In this document: piece by piece, positions 46,634 to 59,398 of the stretch | How the letters are laid out: each line of letters starts with the position of its first letter | How positions within the stretch are numbered: the stretch's first letter is position 1 | Source: Mycobacterium sp. Aquia_216 | Lineage (GTDB): Bacteria > Actinomycetota > Actinomycetes > Mycobacteriales > Mycobacteriaceae | Reading direction: 5' to 3' | NCBI RefSeq assembly: GCF_026723865.1 | Contig: NZ_CP113529.1 | Span: forward strand, 248,001 to 312,000 | DNA length: 64,000 nucleotides | Translations under genes and position numbers: made by a program | Notes under the pieces: generated by a model | Told to the model about the DNA's origin: nothing | Seen by the model: only the letters and a program-made list of their open reading frames with translations | Databases searched by the model: none

Positions 46634-47410
46634 ATGGGCGAACCGAAGAACGAACCGGCGGATCACGACCCGGATCACGATGCGGCTGGAGCGGGCCCGT
46701 CGCCGACGGTCGAGTCGCTCGCCGACCTCCAGGCCGGTCTGCTCGACGACGACACCGCCGCCCGGCTGCGTAGACACGTCCGCGAAGACCCCGGCGCCGC
46801 AGGCGTGCTGCGCGCGTTGAACCGAGTGCGGCGTGACGTCGCGGCCCTCGGCGCCGACCCGGAATCCGCACCGGAACCACCGGCCGGGGTGACCGCCCGG
46901 ATCTCCGAGTCGCTGCGGTCGGCGGGTCCGGACCGCCCGCCGGGCGTGGCCACCCACTCCGCGCGCCCGCGCCTACGGCCCACCCGGATGGCCGCCGGTG
47001 CCGCTGGTGTGGGCGCAGTGCTCGCCGCGATCGGCTTCGGCACGGCCGCGCTGCTCAACGCTCCCGAACCCACGCCGAGCACACCGGCCACCGCCGAGCA
47101 CATCACGGTGTCGACTCCACCCATGGCGATCCCGCTGTCGGCCGCCGATATCGTCGGCCTGCTCGGCCGGACCCCGGATTACGGCCCGCTCGGCGACCCG
47201 TCCCGGCGCGCATCCTGCCTCGGTGGCCTCGGCTATCCCGCGTCCACGCAGGTGCTGGGCGCGCGGCCGATCGAGATCAACGCCCGCCCCGGCGTGCTGC
47301 TGGTGCTCCCCGCCGATACACCGGCCGACCTGGCGGTCTTTGCGGTGGCGCTGAACTGCAGCGCCGCCGATACGGGGCTGTTAGCCAGCACCCAGATTCC
47401 CCGCCCTTAA
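46634..47410 (+). CDS. rsmA: Anti-sigma-M factor
   Basis: A 258-aa protein (Rv3912 family, 254 in H37Rv). The cytosolic N-part has SLADLQAGLLDDDTAARLRRHVREDPGA, like an anti-sigma zinc-finger-type domain without the usual Cys-His motif; a membrane helix (GAAGVGAVLAAIGFGTAALL) lies near 118-138, and an outer domain with two Cys (RRASCLGGLGY; ALNCSAADTG) follows. It should hold SigM at the membrane. Confidence 0.9.
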   Translation: MGEPKNEPADHDPDHDAAGAGPSPTVESLADLQAGLLDDDTAARLRRHVREDPGAAGVLRALNRVRRDVAALGADPESAPEPPAGVTARISESLRSAGPDRPPGVATHSARPRLRPTRMAAGAAGVGAVLAAIGFGTAALLNAPEPTPSTPATAEHITVSTPPMAIPLSAADIVGLLGRTPDYGPLGDPSRRASCLGGLGYPASTQVLGARPIEINARPGVLLVLPADTPADLAVFAVALNCSAADTGLLASTQIPRP

Positions 47411-47420
47411 GGTGGTGCCA

Positions 47421-47436
47421 CGTGTTGCGCAACACG
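47421..47436. promoter_or_regulatory. Perfect 16-bp palindrome upstream of trxB2
   Basis: CGTGTTGCGCAACACG is a perfect inverted repeat with no spacer. It sits ten bases after the rsmA stop and three bases before the -35 box of the trxB2 promoter. There is no T-run, so it looks more like an operator for a dimeric regulator than an intrinsic terminator. The regulator is unknown. Confidence 0.5.
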
Positions 47437-47439
47437 ACC

Positions 47440-47466
47440 GGGAACACCCGCGCCTACGCTGGCGTT
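47440..47466 (+). promoter_or_regulatory. SigH-type promoter of trxB2-trxC
   Basis: GGGAACA at 47440-47446 and CGTT at 47463-47466, spaced by 16 bases, match the GGAA/GTT pattern of mycobacterial SigH promoters. The thioredoxin operon is a known SigH target under oxidative and heat stress in M. tuberculosis. The trxB2 ATG lies about 37 bases downstream. Confidence 0.8.
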
Positions 47467-47503
47467 CGACACGATTGAACAAGTCTGTATCTGAAAGGCT
47501 CGT

Positions 47504-48520
47504 ATGACCGACTCCGCTCCTGACACAGTTCACGACGTCATCATCATCGGTTCGGGTCCGGCTGGGTATACGGCAGCCCTTTACACGGCGCGCGCGCAGT
47601 TGGCCCCGCTGGTCTTCGAGGGCACCTCGTTCGGCGGTGCGCTGATGACCACGACCGAAGTGGAGAACTACCCTGGTTTCCGCGACGCCATCATGGGCCC
47701 GGAGCTGATGGACCAGATGCGCGAGCAGGCGTTGCGTTTCGGGGCAGACCTGCGGATGGAAGACGTCGAGTCGGTGTCGCTGGACGGCCCGGTGAAGTCG
47801 GTCGTCACGGCCGAGGGAGAGACCTTCAAGGCTCGGGCCGTGATCTTGGCGATGGGCGCCGCCGCGCGTTACCTGCAGGTGCCCGGCGAGCAGGAGTTGC
47901 TGGGCCGTGGGGTGAGCGCATGCGCCACCTGCGACGGATTCTTCTTCCGCGACCAGGACATCGCCGTGATCGGCGGCGGCGACTCGGCGATGGAAGAAGC
48001 GACGTTCCTGACGCGCTTCGCCCGTAGCGTGACGTTGGTGCACCGCCGCGAAGAATTCCGCGCATCGCGAATCATGCTCGACCGTGCTCGCAACAACGAC
48101 AAGATCGAGTTCGTCACCAACGCCGCCGTGGTCGCGGTCGACGGCGATGGCACGGTGACCGGATTGAGGTTGCGCGACACGGTAACTGGCGAAGAGTCCA
48201 CCCTTGCGGTGACCGGTGTGTTCGTCGCGATCGGACACGATCCGCGGTCGGCCCTGGTGCGCGACGTCGTCGACGTAGATGCTGAAGGCTACGTACTCGT
48301 CAAGGGGCGCACCACAAACACCTCGCTCGAGGGTGTCTTCGCGGCCGGCGATCTGGTGGACCACACCTACCGGCAAGCGGTCACGGCCGCGGGCAGCGGC
48401 TGTGCGGCGGCTATCGACGCCGAGCGCTGGTTGGCCGAGCAGGAAGAGGCGGAAGCCGTCGACGGAAAGTCGGCAGCTGGAAATGCGGACAATACCGATT
48501 TGATTGGAGCACCACGATGA
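47504..48520 (+). CDS. trxB2: Thioredoxin reductase TrxB2
   Basis: A 338-aa NADPH-dependent flavoprotein (335 in H37Rv) that reduces TrxC. FAD-binding [19 protein letters not shown] (13-31), redox pair C140-A-T-C143, NADPH-binding [15 protein letters not shown], and [15 protein letters not shown] near the end. The final ATGA overlaps trxC. Expression should respond to oxidative stress through the SigH-type promoter upstream. Confidence 0.97.
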   Translation: MTDSAPDTVHDVIIIGSGPAGYTAALYTARAQLAPLVFEGTSFGGALMTTTEVENYPGFRDAIMGPELMDQMREQALRFGADLRMEDVESVSLDGPVKSVVTAEGETFKARAVILAMGAAARYLQVPGEQELLGRGVSACATCDGFFFRDQDIAVIGGGDSAMEEATFLTRFARSVTLVHRREEFRASRIMLDRARNNDKIEFVTNAAVVAVDGDGTVTGLRLRDTVTGEESTLAVTGVFVAIGHDPRSALVRDVVDVDAEGYVLVKGRTTNTSLEGVFAAGDLVDHTYRQAVTAAGSGCAAAIDAERWLAEQEEAEAVDGKSAAGNADNTDLIGAPR

Positions 48521-48870
48521 GCGATGCCGAAAAAGCCGGGGCCACAAAGGAAGTCTCTGACGCGTCCTTCTCCACGGATGTGTTGTCCAGCGATAAGCCT
48601 GTGCTGGTTGACTTTTGGGCGACATGGTGCGGACCGTGCAAGATGGTCGCACCCGTCCTCGAGGAGATCGCGGCCGAGCGATCCGATCAGCTGACCGTCG
48701 CCAAGCTCGACGTTGACGCAAACCCGGATACGGCCCGCGACTTCCAGGTGGTGTCGATCCCCACGATGATCCTGTTCAAGGATGGCCAGCCAGTGAAGCG
48801 GATTGTGGGCGCGAAGGGTAAGGCGGCACTGCTGCGCGAGTTGTCTGACGCCGTTCCCAACCTCACCTGA
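48517..48870 (+). CDS. trxC: Thioredoxin TrxC
   Basis: A 117-aa thioredoxin (116 in H37Rv) with the active site W37-C-G-P-C41-K after VLVDFWAT, the cis-proline region [13 protein letters not shown] and a short polar N-terminal extension. It is co-translated with trxB2 through a four-base overlap and passes electrons to peroxiredoxins and other targets. Confidence 0.97.
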   Translation: MSDAEKAGATKEVSDASFSTDVLSSDKPVLVDFWATWCGPCKMVAPVLEEIAAERSDQLTVAKLDVDANPDTARDFQVVSIPTMILFKDGQPVKRIVGAKGKAALLRELSDAVPNLT

Positions 48871-49001
48871 CCGCATCTGCGCTTTCGGATGATGCCCCGC
48901 CGTTTAGCCTGGGGTTTTCCCGAAATTGAGAAGGATCTGCGACAATACCGCTTAGCTGAAGTGCGTTTGTGCCTGTCAGTTTGTCCCGGAGGGCCCTTGG
49001 T

Positions 49002-50222
49002 ATGTCGAGTCCGCGCCGCGAAAATGGCGACGCGCTGCGCTGTGGTGACCGCAGCGCAGCTGTGACCGAGATCCGGGCCTCGCTGGCTGCGTTAGGGCTA
49101 CTGGACAACGCCGACGAAGACTTGACCACGGGCCGGCATGTCGCTCTCGAGGTCTTCGATGCCGAGCTCGACCAGGCGGTCCGTGCCTTCCAGCAACATC
49201 GGGGCCTGCTGGTGGACGGCATCGTCGGCGAGGCTACCTACCGGGCGCTGAAAGAGGCTTCGTATCGGCTCGGGGCCCGCACGCTCTACCACCAATTCGG
49301 CGCTCCCCTCTACGGTGACGACGTCGCGACGCTGCAGGCCCGGCTACAAGACCTGGGTTTCTACACGGGCCTGGTCGACGGACATTTCGGCTTGCAGACC
49401 CACAGTGCGTTGATGTCATACCAACGCGAGTACGGGATGGCCGCCGACGGCATCTGCGGCCCGGAAACCTTGCGCTCCTTGTACTTTCTGAGTTCGCGGG
49501 TCAGCGGTGGCTCGCCCCACGCGATTCGCGAAGAAGAGCTGGTCCGCCGGTCCGGCCCCCGGCTATCGGGCAAGCGGATCATCATCGATCCGGGCCGCGG
49601 CGGCGGCGACCACGGTTTGATCGCACCCGGGCCGGCAGGTCCGATCAGCGAAGCAGATATATTGTGGGACTTGGCCAGTCGGCTCGAGGGCCGGATGACA
49701 GCGATCGGCATGGAGACCTTTTTATCCCGGCCCACCAACCGCAGCCCTTCGGATGCCGAACGTGCCGCTACGGCCAACAACGTCGGCGCGGACTTGATGA
49801 TCAGCCTGCGCTGCGAAGCTCAGGTCAGCCCCGCGGCCAATGGCGTGGCCTCGTTCCACTTCGGCAATTCGCACGGTTCGGTGTCGACCATCGGTCGCAA
49901 TCTCGCGGACTTCATTCAGCGAGAAGTGGTGGCCCGCACCGGACTACGAGATTGCCGGACGCATGGTCGCACCTGGGACCTACTGCGACTGACGCGGATG
50001 CCCACCGTCCAGGTCGACATCGGCTACTTCACCAACCTGGGTGATCGTGACATGTTGCTCGCCACGCAAACGCGCGACGCGATTGCCGAAGGCATCCTCG
50101 CCGCGGTCAAGCGTCTCTATCTGCTCGGCAAGAACGACCGGCCCACCGGCACGTTCACCTTCGCCGAGTTGCTTGCTCACGAATTGTCGGTGGAACGGAC
50201 GACACGGCTCGGCGGTTCTTAG
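49002..50222 (+). CDS. cwlM: CwlM, peptidoglycan-synthesis regulator (amidase-like)
   Basis: A 406-aa protein, the same length as Rv3915. Two N-terminal peptidoglycan-binding-type repeats (about 15-70 and 95-150: VDGIVGEATYRALK; VDGHFGLQTHSALMSYQ) precede an amidase_3 domain from KRIIIDPGRGGGDHGLI. In M. tuberculosis phosphorylated CwlM is cytosolic and activates MurA, rather than cutting the wall. No signal peptide is visible here, in line with that. The ATG at 49002 follows GGAGGG; the GTG 33 bases upstream is less likely. Its stop overlaps the convergent next gene by four bases. Confidence 0.95.
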   Translation: MSSPRRENGDALRCGDRSAAVTEIRASLAALGLLDNADEDLTTGRHVALEVFDAELDQAVRAFQQHRGLLVDGIVGEATYRALKEASYRLGARTLYHQFGAPLYGDDVATLQARLQDLGFYTGLVDGHFGLQTHSALMSYQREYGMAADGICGPETLRSLYFLSSRVSGGSPHAIREEELVRRSGPRLSGKRIIIDPGRGGGDHGLIAPGPAGPISEADILWDLASRLEGRMTAIGMETFLSRPTNRSPSDAERAATANNVGADLMISLRCEAQVSPAANGVASFHFGNSHGSVSTIGRNLADFIQREVVARTGLRDCRTHGRTWDLLRLTRMPTVQVDIGYFTNLGDRDMLLATQTRDAIAEGILAAVKRLYLLGKNDRPTGTFTFAELLAHELSVERTTRLGGS

Positions 50223-50983
50223 CCGTTCTGCTTGTTTTGCAACGTATTTCCCGCCTTCAAAACATTGCTGGAACCGGCGCCGACCGGCTCCTGTAGCTGA
50301 GCGTTCGCCAGCAAGCGCTCCAGAGCGGCTTCCACTTCGGCCTTCCAACCCAGACCCTTGTCCAGCTCCAGGCGTAGCCGCGGGAAGTACGAATGTGGGG
50401 CCACCACAACGAAACCCACGTCTTTCAAGAACTCCGCATCGATGATGCACCGCTCCACCGAGCAGTCTCCGAGGGATTCCAGCACCGGGCGCACGTCGGG
50501 GTCGGCCCGCTGCGGGTCCACCAACTCTGAAGCCGCCGGTGTGCGACCGAAGGCTTCGAGCGCCCGGACTCCGCGTCGCATCAATTCGTCGATGACTCGC
50601 GCAAGAAGACTATGCGGCAAGTCGTCGGCAGCATGCCCCAGTTCGATACCCATCGACGTCAGCAGCACCGCGTCCGGAGACACCGGCGCGGTCGGAAACC
50701 GATGCGCCCTCGGAACCGCGCCCGGCGGGGCATACAGGACGTAGCCCAGGCAGGGAGGTTCGCCGTGACTCTGCTCGTCGGGAATCGCGGTCGCGACTTG
50801 ACCGCACGACCCCCACTCCAGCATCACCATGGACAGCCATGCCTCTTTTTCGAATTCCGGATCGGCGAGGTGATCCTGGTCGCCGAGGGTCGCGGGATCG
50901 ACCTCCCAGAAGACACAGCGGCGCGCATGCTTGGGAAGCTGCTCGAAGGCTTCGAGCCGCAGTGGCGTGATTCGAGCAGACAC
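50219..50983 (-). CDS. Conserved protein of the cwlM-parB interval (Rv3916c family; possible acetyltransferase fold)
   Basis: A 254-aa protein in the place of Rv3916c (244 in H37Rv). Recognisable stretches are LRLEAFEQLPKHARRCVFWEVDP, EKEAWLSMVMLEWGSCGQVA, GYVLYAPPGAVPRA and VLLTSMGIE. The layout of strands and the C-terminal DVGFVVVAPHSYFPRLRLEL hint at a GNAT-like fold, but I cannot confirm this. The GTG at 50983 is the start consistent with the family; the open frame continues upstream with unrelated sequence. Confidence 0.82.
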   Translation of the reverse strand: MSARITPLRLEAFEQLPKHARRCVFWEVDPATLGDQDHLADPEFEKEAWLSMVMLEWGSCGQVATAIPDEQSHGEPPCLGYVLYAPPGAVPRAHRFPTAPVSPDAVLLTSMGIELGHAADDLPHSLLARVIDELMRRGVRALEAFGRTPAASELVDPQRADPDVRPVLESLGDCSVERCIIDAEFLKDVGFVVVAPHSYFPRLRLELDKGLGWKAEVEAALERLLANAQLQEPVGAGSSNVLKAGNTLQNKQNG

Positions 50984-51252
50984 TAGCCTCCTGGCTCCCG
51001 TGCGTATCGCAGCGCGATGCCGCAAGCCCGGCTGTCCGCCGGCTGACGTGCAGCACCCAACCTCTCCAGGATAGGAGAGTTTGTCGTTCTCGGGCCAGTG
51101 TTGACCCTGCCACGTCGACGCGGCCGGCGGAACGTTCCGGGAACCGCTGCCGCCGCCGGCTGCTTTCCCAAAAGTCTTGATGCGCACCGGAACTCGGCAT
51201 CCGAGAGGGTTGGAGCGCGCCCGGAAAGGCCCGCGTTGTCACAGTGACGTAA

Positions 51253-51265
51253 TTACACGGTGTAA
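51253..51265. promoter_or_regulatory. Short palindrome at the end of parB
   Basis: TTACACGGTGTAA has six-base arms around one G and lies four bases beyond the parB stop, in the 286-base gap before the Rv3916c-like gene. No T-run follows on either strand. It could be an operator for the downstream gene or a weak stem; nothing else is evident in the gap. Confidence 0.3.
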
Positions 51266-51269
51266 CCGG

Positions 51270-52253
51270 TTATGCCTTGGGCGGGGCCATGGTGTCGATA
51301 ATTCGCTGGAGATCCTCGACCGAGGCGAATTCGACCACGATCCTCCCCTTGCGCTTGCCCAGGCTGACCGTCACCCGAGTATCGAAGGCATTCGACAGCC
51401 GATCGGCGACATCCTGCAGTCCGGGCATCTGGATCGGCTTGCGGCGCTGCGGAGTTGGCGCCGCCGTGTCGCCGCGGTTGGCCAGGGTCACGGCCTCTTC
51501 GGTCGCGCGCACCGACAGACCCTCCGCAACGATGCGGCTCGCCAGGTCTTCCTGTGCCTCGGGGCCGGACTCCAGCGATAGCAGCGCTCGGGCGTGGCCG
51601 GCGGACAGCACGCCTGCCGCCACTCTGCGCTGCACCGGGATTGGCAGTTTGAGCAAGCGAATCATATTAGTGATCAGGGGGCGCGACCGTCCGATTCGCG
51701 AAGCCAGTTCGTCATGGGTGACCCCGAACTCGTCGAGCAGCTGCTGGTAGGCCGCCGCTTCTTCCAACGGGTTCAGCTGTGCGCGGTGGATGTTCTCGAG
51801 CAAAGCATCGCGCAGCAGGTTGTCGTCGGTCGTCTCCCGCACGATCGCCGGGAGGGTGGCCAGGCCCGCCGCCTGGGCTGCCCGCCAGCGTCGCTCCCCC
51901 ATCACGATCTGGTAACGCGCGCCGCCCGGCGAGGGGGTTACCGCCCGCACCACGATGGGCTGCAAGAGGCCGAACTCGCGGATCGAGTGCACCAGTTCGG
52001 CCAGCGCCTCGTCGTCGAACACCTGCCGCGGCTGTCGCGGGTTGGGCTCGATGTCCGCCGGCGAGATCTCGCGGTACACCGCACCCATCTCAGCGGCGGC
52101 GGGCGGCGGCCCCCCGATCAGGACGTCGGCGGCCGCATCTCCCATCCGCGGGCCAAGGGTCGCCGGTCCGGAATCGCCCTCGGCGGGGCCGGTCGGGATC
52201 AGCGAAGCCAGGCCGCGGCCGAGGCCGCCCTTCTTGCGTAGTGGCTGCGTCAT
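51270..52253 (-). CDS. parB: Chromosome-partitioning protein ParB
   Basis: A 327-aa centromere-binding CTPase (344 in H37Rv; Rv3917c). N-terminal [11 protein letters not shown], the ParB/Srx motif [37 protein letters not shown] with GERRWRAAQ, the helix-turn-helix TQEELA-like [27 protein letters not shown], and a C-terminal dimerisation part. It loads at the parS sites just upstream. It starts 23 bases after parA. Confidence 0.97.
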   Translation of the reverse strand: MTQPLRKKGGLGRGLASLIPTGPAEGDSGPATLGPRMGDAAADVLIGGPPPAAAEMGAVYREISPADIEPNPRQPRQVFDDEALAELVHSIREFGLLQPIVVRAVTPSPGGARYQIVMGERRWRAAQAAGLATLPAIVRETTDDNLLRDALLENIHRAQLNPLEEAAAYQQLLDEFGVTHDELASRIGRSRPLITNMIRLLKLPIPVQRRVAAGVLSAGHARALLSLESGPEAQEDLASRIVAEGLSVRATEEAVTLANRGDTAAPTPQRRKPIQMPGLQDVADRLSNAFDTRVTVSLGKRKGRIVVEFASVEDLQRIIDTMAPPKA

Positions 52254-52276
52254 GGTCGTCCCTTCACGGATGGTAA

Positions 52277-54677
<2,401 letters not shown>

Positions 54678-54760
54678 TTTCTCTCCCTCATCTATGGGTC
54701 CGTCCCTGCCTCATTCCGGTCACTCTCCGGAGACGGCCCGGTAAAGCTGTGCCGCTGTCG

Positions 54761-55873
54761 TCAGCGCTTCCGTCTCTTCGGCCGAGCCCCGGGTCTGGGT
54801 GTGCGGCTACCCGGCCCGTTGGTGCCCCCGGCCGCATCCGGTTTCTCCGGGGCAGCGTCCGGTGTTTTCGCTTCCGGCCCGTCGCCCTCGGCATCCGTCG
54901 TCGGCGCGCTTTCGTCGCCAGCCGTCGACGGGCCGTTACCGTTCGCCGGCGCCGCTTTGCGTTTCGGCTTGGCCCCCGGAAGCGGAGCGTTGGCGGCTCG
55001 ACGCTGCAGCACTTCTTGCTTCTTGGCCTCGTCCTCTTTCTCAATCATGTTGAAGACGTAGTGCTGCTGTCCGAAGGTCCAGATGTTGTTGGCGAACCAG
55101 TACAAGATGATGGCCAACGGCAGGAACGGTCCACCGACCACCACCCCCAGCGGAAACACGTACAGAGCCATTTTGTTCATCATCGCGGTCTGCGGATTGG
55201 CGGCGGCCTCCGGACTTTGGCGCGCCACCGATGCCCGGCTGTTGAAGTAGGTGGCGATGCCCGCCATGATCATCACCGGGGCGCCGACCAAGATCACCGA
55301 CGGGCGGCTGAAATCGATGAAGGCATCCAACCCGGTGCGCTGTGTCATGGATGCACCGATCGGTGCACCGAACAGATTCGCGTCCAGGAAGTGCCCGACG
55401 TCGACCGGGCTGAACATGTAGTTGCCCGTCATGCGGTTCTGGACCACCGACATCTGAGGTTGTCCAAAGCCGCCCGTGGTGCGGTTGAACGAACGCAACA
55501 CGTGATAGAGCCCGAGGAAAACCGGGATCTGGGCGAGCATCGGCAAGCAGCCCAGGATCGGGTTGAACCCGTGCTCGCGTTGCAGCTTCTGCATCTCGAG
55601 CGCCATGCGCTGACGATCCTTGCCGTACTTCTTTTGCAGCGCCTTGATCTGTGGCTGCAGTTCTTGCATCTGGCGGGTGGTGCGGATCTGACGCACGAAC
55701 GGCTTGTAGAGCAGTGCCCGCAGCGTGAACACGAGGAACATCACCGACAGCGCCCACGCGAAAAAGTTCGACGGCCCCAGCAACGCCCCGAAGAACTTGT
55801 ACCAAACCCACATGATCCACGACACCGGGTAGTAGACGAAGTCGAGGCTGAACACATCAAACAAAAGATTCAC
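54761..55873 (-). CDS. yidC: Membrane-protein insertase YidC
   Basis: A 370-aa YidC/Oxa1 insertase (366 in H37Rv; Rv3921c). It has the family helices [66 protein letters not shown] and [23 protein letters not shown], and a basic, Pro/Ala-rich C-tail ([12 protein letters not shown]) suited to ribosome contact. Its start overlaps the end of yidD by 17 bases. Confidence 0.97.
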   Translation of the reverse strand: MNLLFDVFSLDFVYYPVSWIMWVWYKFFGALLGPSNFFAWALSVMFLVFTLRALLYKPFVRQIRTTRQMQELQPQIKALQKKYGKDRQRMALEMQKLQREHGFNPILGCLPMLAQIPVFLGLYHVLRSFNRTTGGFGQPQMSVVQNRMTGNYMFSPVDVGHFLDANLFGAPIGASMTQRTGLDAFIDFSRPSVILVGAPVMIMAGIATYFNSRASVARQSPEAAANPQTAMMNKMALYVFPLGVVVGGPFLPLAIILYWFANNIWTFGQQHYVFNMIEKEDEAKKQEVLQRRAANAPLPGAKPKRKAAPANGNGPSTAGDESAPTTDAEGDGPEAKTPDAAPEKPDAAGGTNGPGSRTPRPGARPKRRKR

Positions 55874-56216
55874 TCTCCCCTCGCGGCGCCGGGGCGACCC
55901 CGACGGCGCTGGTGTCTTCGAAGGTCACCGGGCAACCCCGGTGTTCTGAAGCACGCTCCGGTATCGGGTCCCATCCTCCCCGATGCCATGGTCCACATTT
56001 GGCGAGCCGAACTCCCGCCAACCAGCTCCCCCGGATCAAGCCGTATTCGGTGAGCGACTCGACGGCGTACTGACTGCAGGTCGGCATGAAGCGACACGTC
56101 GCCGGTCGCAAAGGGGACACCATGTGCCGATAGAGCTGGATCAGAAAAACCAGTCCACGCACTACGGTCCTGCTCGCGCTGGCCACTCCCGCGCGCACCG
56201 GCGCCGCGACGGTCAA
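55857..56216 (-). CDS. yidD: Membrane-protein insertion efficiency factor YidD
   Basis: A 119-aa YidD protein (120 in H37Rv; Rv3922c) with the conserved [39 protein letters not shown] and [17 protein letters not shown]. The start is uncertain: I prefer the TTG at 56216, which overlaps the rnpA stop as TTGA and gives the family length. An ATG at 56279 would overlap rnpA by 67 bases. Confidence 0.88.
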   Translation of the reverse strand: MTVAAPVRAGVASASRTVVRGLVFLIQLYRHMVSPLRPATCRFMPTCSQYAVESLTEYGLIRGSWLAGVRLAKCGPWHRGGWDPIPERASEHRGCPVTFEDTSAVGVAPAPRGESESFV

Positions 56217-56575
56217 CGGCCCGTCCCCGCCCGTTCGAACGCGCGCCGCAGACCTCTGCGTAACTCCTGCTCCAACCACGCCGACGACACCTGCCGACTG
56301 CTGGGCAACGCTCGGATGACCACTTGGTCGCCCTGATGAAGATCGGCCAGCATGCCTCGAACGGCGTGTCGGAGCCGTCGTGATACCCGATGGCGATCGA
56401 CGGCCGAGCCGACCGACTTGGCGACGATCAGCCCGACCCGCGGCCCGTCCCCCACCTCGCGCTCATCCGCCCGGCGGACGTGAACGACCAGATCGGGCTG
56501 CGCCGCGCGCATCCCGTATCTCACTGTCGCGTCGAATTCCCGTGACCGCCGCATGCGATTGCGTGCGGGTAGCAC
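56213..56575 (-). CDS. rnpA: Ribonuclease P protein component
   Basis: A 120-aa basic protein (Rv3923c) that aids the RNase P RNA in tRNA 5' processing. It has [22 protein letters not shown], the RNR-type motif [23 protein letters not shown] and a variable C-end. The GTG at 56575 matches the family start; in-frame GTG and TTG codons lie two and three codons upstream. It follows rpmH by 23 bases. Confidence 0.93.
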   Translation of the reverse strand: MLPARNRMRRSREFDATVRYGMRAAQPDLVVHVRRADEREVGDGPRVGLIVAKSVGSAVDRHRVSRRLRHAVRGMLADLHQGDQVVIRALPSSRQVSSAWLEQELRRGLRRAFERAGTGR

Positions 56576-56598
56576 CGCCACCAAGCCTGTCGGTCAGA

Positions 56599-56742
56599 TC
56601 AGGCAGATAGCGCGCGGCGGCCCTTACGCCGCCGGCCAGACACGATGGCACGCCCGGCACGCGTACGCATGCGCAAGCGGAAACCGTGCACACGAGCTCG
56701 GCGCCGGTTGTTCGGCTGGAAGGTCCGCTTGCCCTTGGCCAC
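56599..56742 (-). CDS. rpmH: Ribosomal protein bL34
   Basis: A 47-aa, very basic ribosomal protein: it begins [20 protein letters not shown], continues with [20 protein letters not shown] and ends GRRALSA. Start is a GTG at 56742, stop at 56599-56601. It is the first gene of the leftward rpmH-rnpA-yidD-yidC-jag-gidB-parA-parB series and is too short to be found by simple length cut-offs. Confidence 0.97.
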   Translation of the reverse strand: MAKGKRTFQPNNRRRARVHGFRLRMRTRAGRAIVSGRRRKGRRALSA

Positions 56743-57346
56743 GGCGTTCTCCTCGTTCTGTCTCGCTAGAAGCTTTCCCGGCTATCCGGCCGCTCACGTT
56801 TAGCTCAACTAGATTGCTTCGTGATTCGGTCGAAAAGTGGTCGTGCTGCCTGGCCGGCGCGGTCCCCGGGTACATATCTCCTGGGTCGCAGCCGTATCGC
56901 CGACTTTCGGGCGACTGTATGAGGGTACTGAGGAGCGTTCGCTGGGTCAAACTTGGCCTGCGCCAACGAACCCAAGGACACCCAAGATGAAATCTCGGCT
57001 ATCGGCGCTGCCCGACGGGCATGACGTCATGGACAAGCCGCAGCACGCCCCAACACACCCTAAATAACCCGATTGGAATGCAACGGAACTGTTGGCAGCC
57101 GCACGGAAAACTGTTAGCTTCGGGCAATGCCGTTTCAGACCGGAACGGCGCTCGACAACGAAGCATGATGGCGGATCTACTAGCTGTGCAGGCGGCCTAG
57201 CCGGGCTGGTCTCCAGCCCGCAGATCGCGAGCCTTCGCCGATAGGTTGCGGCCCGCATACGCCTATCCTGTCCACACCTGTGTATAACTATGTGGACAGC
57301 TGCTTTGTCGCCAAGCATGGGTGTACCGGACCAGGGAGATGCATCG
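56743..57346. other. rpmH-dnaA intergenic region, divergent promoters
   Basis: These 604 bases separate leftward rpmH from rightward dnaA and must hold both promoters. I see no gene. Near the dnaA end lies an inverted pair of DnaA-box-like nonamers, listed separately, and GGGAGAT at 57333-57339 is the dnaA ribosome-binding site. In mycobacteria this region also supports replication in cis together with the dnaA-dnaN region. Confidence 0.75.
57269..57299. promoter_or_regulatory. Inverted pair of DnaA-box-like nonamers upstream of dnaA
   Basis: CTGTCCACA (57269-57277) and TGTGGACAG (57291-57299) are perfect inverted copies 13 bases apart, one base off the mycobacterial DnaA box TTGTCCACA. Lying just upstream of the dnaA start, they suit DnaA autoregulation. 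Confidence 0.65.
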
Positions 57347-58870
57347 TTGACCGATGACCCCGGTTCTGGTTTCACGACAGTGTGGAACGCGGTCGTTTCT
57401 GAACTCAACGGCGATTCGGATGCCGACGGCGTAACCGCTAACCGCACAGCCCTCGTCACTCCGCTGACTCCTCAGCAGCGCGCGTGGCTGAATCTCGTTC
57501 AGCCGCTGACCATTGTCGAGGGCTTCGCCCTCCTCTCGGTGCCGAGCAGCTTCGTACAAAACGAGATTGAACGTCATCTGCGCACCCCGATCACCGATGC
57601 GCTCAGCCGCCGGCTCGGACAACAGATTCAACTCGGAGTCCGCATCGCTCCGCCTTCCGAAGACGGCGAGGAGACCCCGTTCCAGCCGGGCGACACCTTC
57701 GCCGACGACATCGGGCTAGAGACGTCGGGTGACGCCGACGAGGCCGACGAGAACGGTGAGGCGGGCGGCGTTGAACAGAGTTGGCCCAACTACTTCGCCG
57801 AACGTCCACACAGCAACGACGCGGCCGCGGCCGCCGGCGGAACCAGCCTCAACCGGCGCTATACCTTCGAGACCTTCGTCATCGGGGCCTCCAATCGGTT
57901 CGCCCACGCCGCAGCCCTGGCCATCGCCGAAGCACCGGCGCGCGCCTACAACCCCCTCTTCATCTGGGGCGAGTCGGGGCTGGGCAAAACCCACTTGTTG
58001 CACGCCGCAGGCAATTACGCACAGCGGCTGTTCCCCGGCATGCGCGTCAAGTACGTGTCCACCGAGGAATTCACCAACGACTTCATCAACTCGCTTCGCG
58101 ACGATCGCAAGGTCGCGTTCAAGCGCAGCTATCGCGATGTCGACGTGCTGCTGGTTGATGACATCCAGTTCATCGAGGGCAAAGAGGGTATCCAGGAAGA
58201 GTTCTTCCACACCTTCAACACCTTGCACAACGCCAACAAGCAGATCGTCATCTCGTCCGATCGGCCGCCCAAACAACTCGCCACCCTCGAAGACCGGCTG
58301 AGAACCCGCTTCGAGTGGGGCCTGATCACCGACGTCCAACCACCCGAACTGGAAACCCGCATCGCGATTCTGCGCAAGAAAGCACAGATGGAGCGACTAG
58401 CGGTGCCCGACGACGTACTCGAGCTCATCGCCAGCAGCATCGAGCGCAACATCCGTGAGCTCGAGGGAGCTCTGATCCGGGTTACCGCGTTCGCCTCGCT
58501 GAACAAGACGCCAATCGACAAGTCACTGGCCGAAATTGTGTTGCGCGACCTGATCGCCGATGCCAGCACCATGCAGATCAGTGCCGCGACCATCATGGCC
58601 GCCACCGCTGAATACTTCGATACCACCGTCGAGGAGTTGCGGGGGCCAGGGAAGACCCGAGCACTCGCCCAGTCACGTCAGATCGCGATGTATCTATGCC
58701 GCGAGCTGACCGATCTGTCACTACCCAAGATCGGCCAGGCATTCGGCCGTGACCACACCACGGTCATGTACGCGCAGCGAAAGATCTTGTCCGAGATGGC
58801 CGAGCGGCGTGAGGTCTTCGATCACGTCAAAGAACTCACCACTCGCATCCGTCAGCGCTCCAAGCGCTGA
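57347..58870 (+). CDS. dnaA: Replication initiator DnaA
   Basis: A 507-aa initiator, the same length as in H37Rv. Domain I is 1-90, an acidic variable domain II about 100-155, the AAA+ domain from [21 protein letters not shown] with Walker A GESGLGKT at 208-215 and Walker [10 protein letters not shown], and the DNA-binding domain IV with the DnaA signature [14 protein letters not shown]. The TTG at 57347 is used because it gives [17 protein letters not shown], as in M. tuberculosis, which also starts with TTG; an ATG 57 bases upstream has no such support. Confidence 0.98.
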   Translation: MTDDPGSGFTTVWNAVVSELNGDSDADGVTANRTALVTPLTPQQRAWLNLVQPLTIVEGFALLSVPSSFVQNEIERHLRTPITDALSRRLGQQIQLGVRIAPPSEDGEETPFQPGDTFADDIGLETSGDADEADENGEAGGVEQSWPNYFAERPHSNDAAAAAGGTSLNRRYTFETFVIGASNRFAHAAALAIAEAPARAYNPLFIWGESGLGKTHLLHAAGNYAQRLFPGMRVKYVSTEEFTNDFINSLRDDRKVAFKRSYRDVDVLLVDDIQFIEGKEGIQEEFFHTFNTLHNANKQIVISSDRPPKQLATLEDRLRTRFEWGLITDVQPPELETRIAILRKKAQMERLAVPDDVLELIASSIERNIRELEGALIRVTAFASLNKTPIDKSLAEIVLRDLIADASTMQISAATIMAATAEYFDTTVEELRGPGKTRALAQSRQIAMYLCRELTDLSLPKIGQAFGRDHTTVMYAQRKILSEMAERREVFDHVKELTTRIRQRSKR

Positions 58871-59398
58871 TTCCCCCCACCGCGCGCCAAACTTTTTCAA
58901 AAAACTTCTCGCGCGTCTGTAACTCCAGCCACACCCGAACGATGTGGGCAGCGTTGTGTACAAACGTGCCAAACAACCGTGCAGCGATCGGCCCCCAAGT
59001 GCACACCCCTGGCCCATCCCCAGCGGCTCAACATCGGCTGCACAGTTACCAACCGTGTCATCCACAAGCGGATCGCACGGCTAGCTGCACCGAGGCGTAC
59101 CTGTCCCCAGAATGCACAGGCCTTAATACTGGTACTGAGATCTCTCCGTAGTTTCTTCTTTGAAGAACAGCCTTGGGGACGCCTCGTTACACAGCGCCCG
59201 GGAACCTCTCATCCACTCGGTTTGTCGGCCACTGCGATTAGCTTTCAAGATGGGCGCAGAAGCTCTACGGTTGTGATTCGACTCCCGTTGTGGACATCGT
59301 GGCGCATGACCCCGCCATCGGCGTTCGTCGCGGGGCCCCCAAGCTAGCGGGGCGAAAGGCTAGCTGCCGGATTTGAACTTGGTAGGTGAAGGGACGCT
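58871..59398. other. oriC: Chromosomal replication origin oriC
   Basis: The 528-base dnaA-dnaN gap is the oriC site in mycobacteria and holds no gene. DnaA-box-like nonamers: TTGTGTACA (58954-58962), TCATCCACA (59058-59066) and TTGTGGACA (59288-59296), all within one or two bases of TTGTCCACA or its complement. An AT-rich patch (AAACTTTTTCAAAAAACTT) lies at about 58889-58907, close to the dnaA end, and could be the unwinding element. GGTGAAGGGA before 59399 serves dnaN. Confidence 0.88.

Noticed and set aside
56837..57067. A 76-codon plus frame in the rpmH-dnaA gap
   Set aside because: No ribosome-binding site or similarity, and it lies in the known regulatory region upstream of dnaA.
57181..57300. 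A tRNA or small RNA before dnaA
   Set aside because: No cloverleaf or clear terminator can be built; the inverted repeats fit DnaA boxes better.
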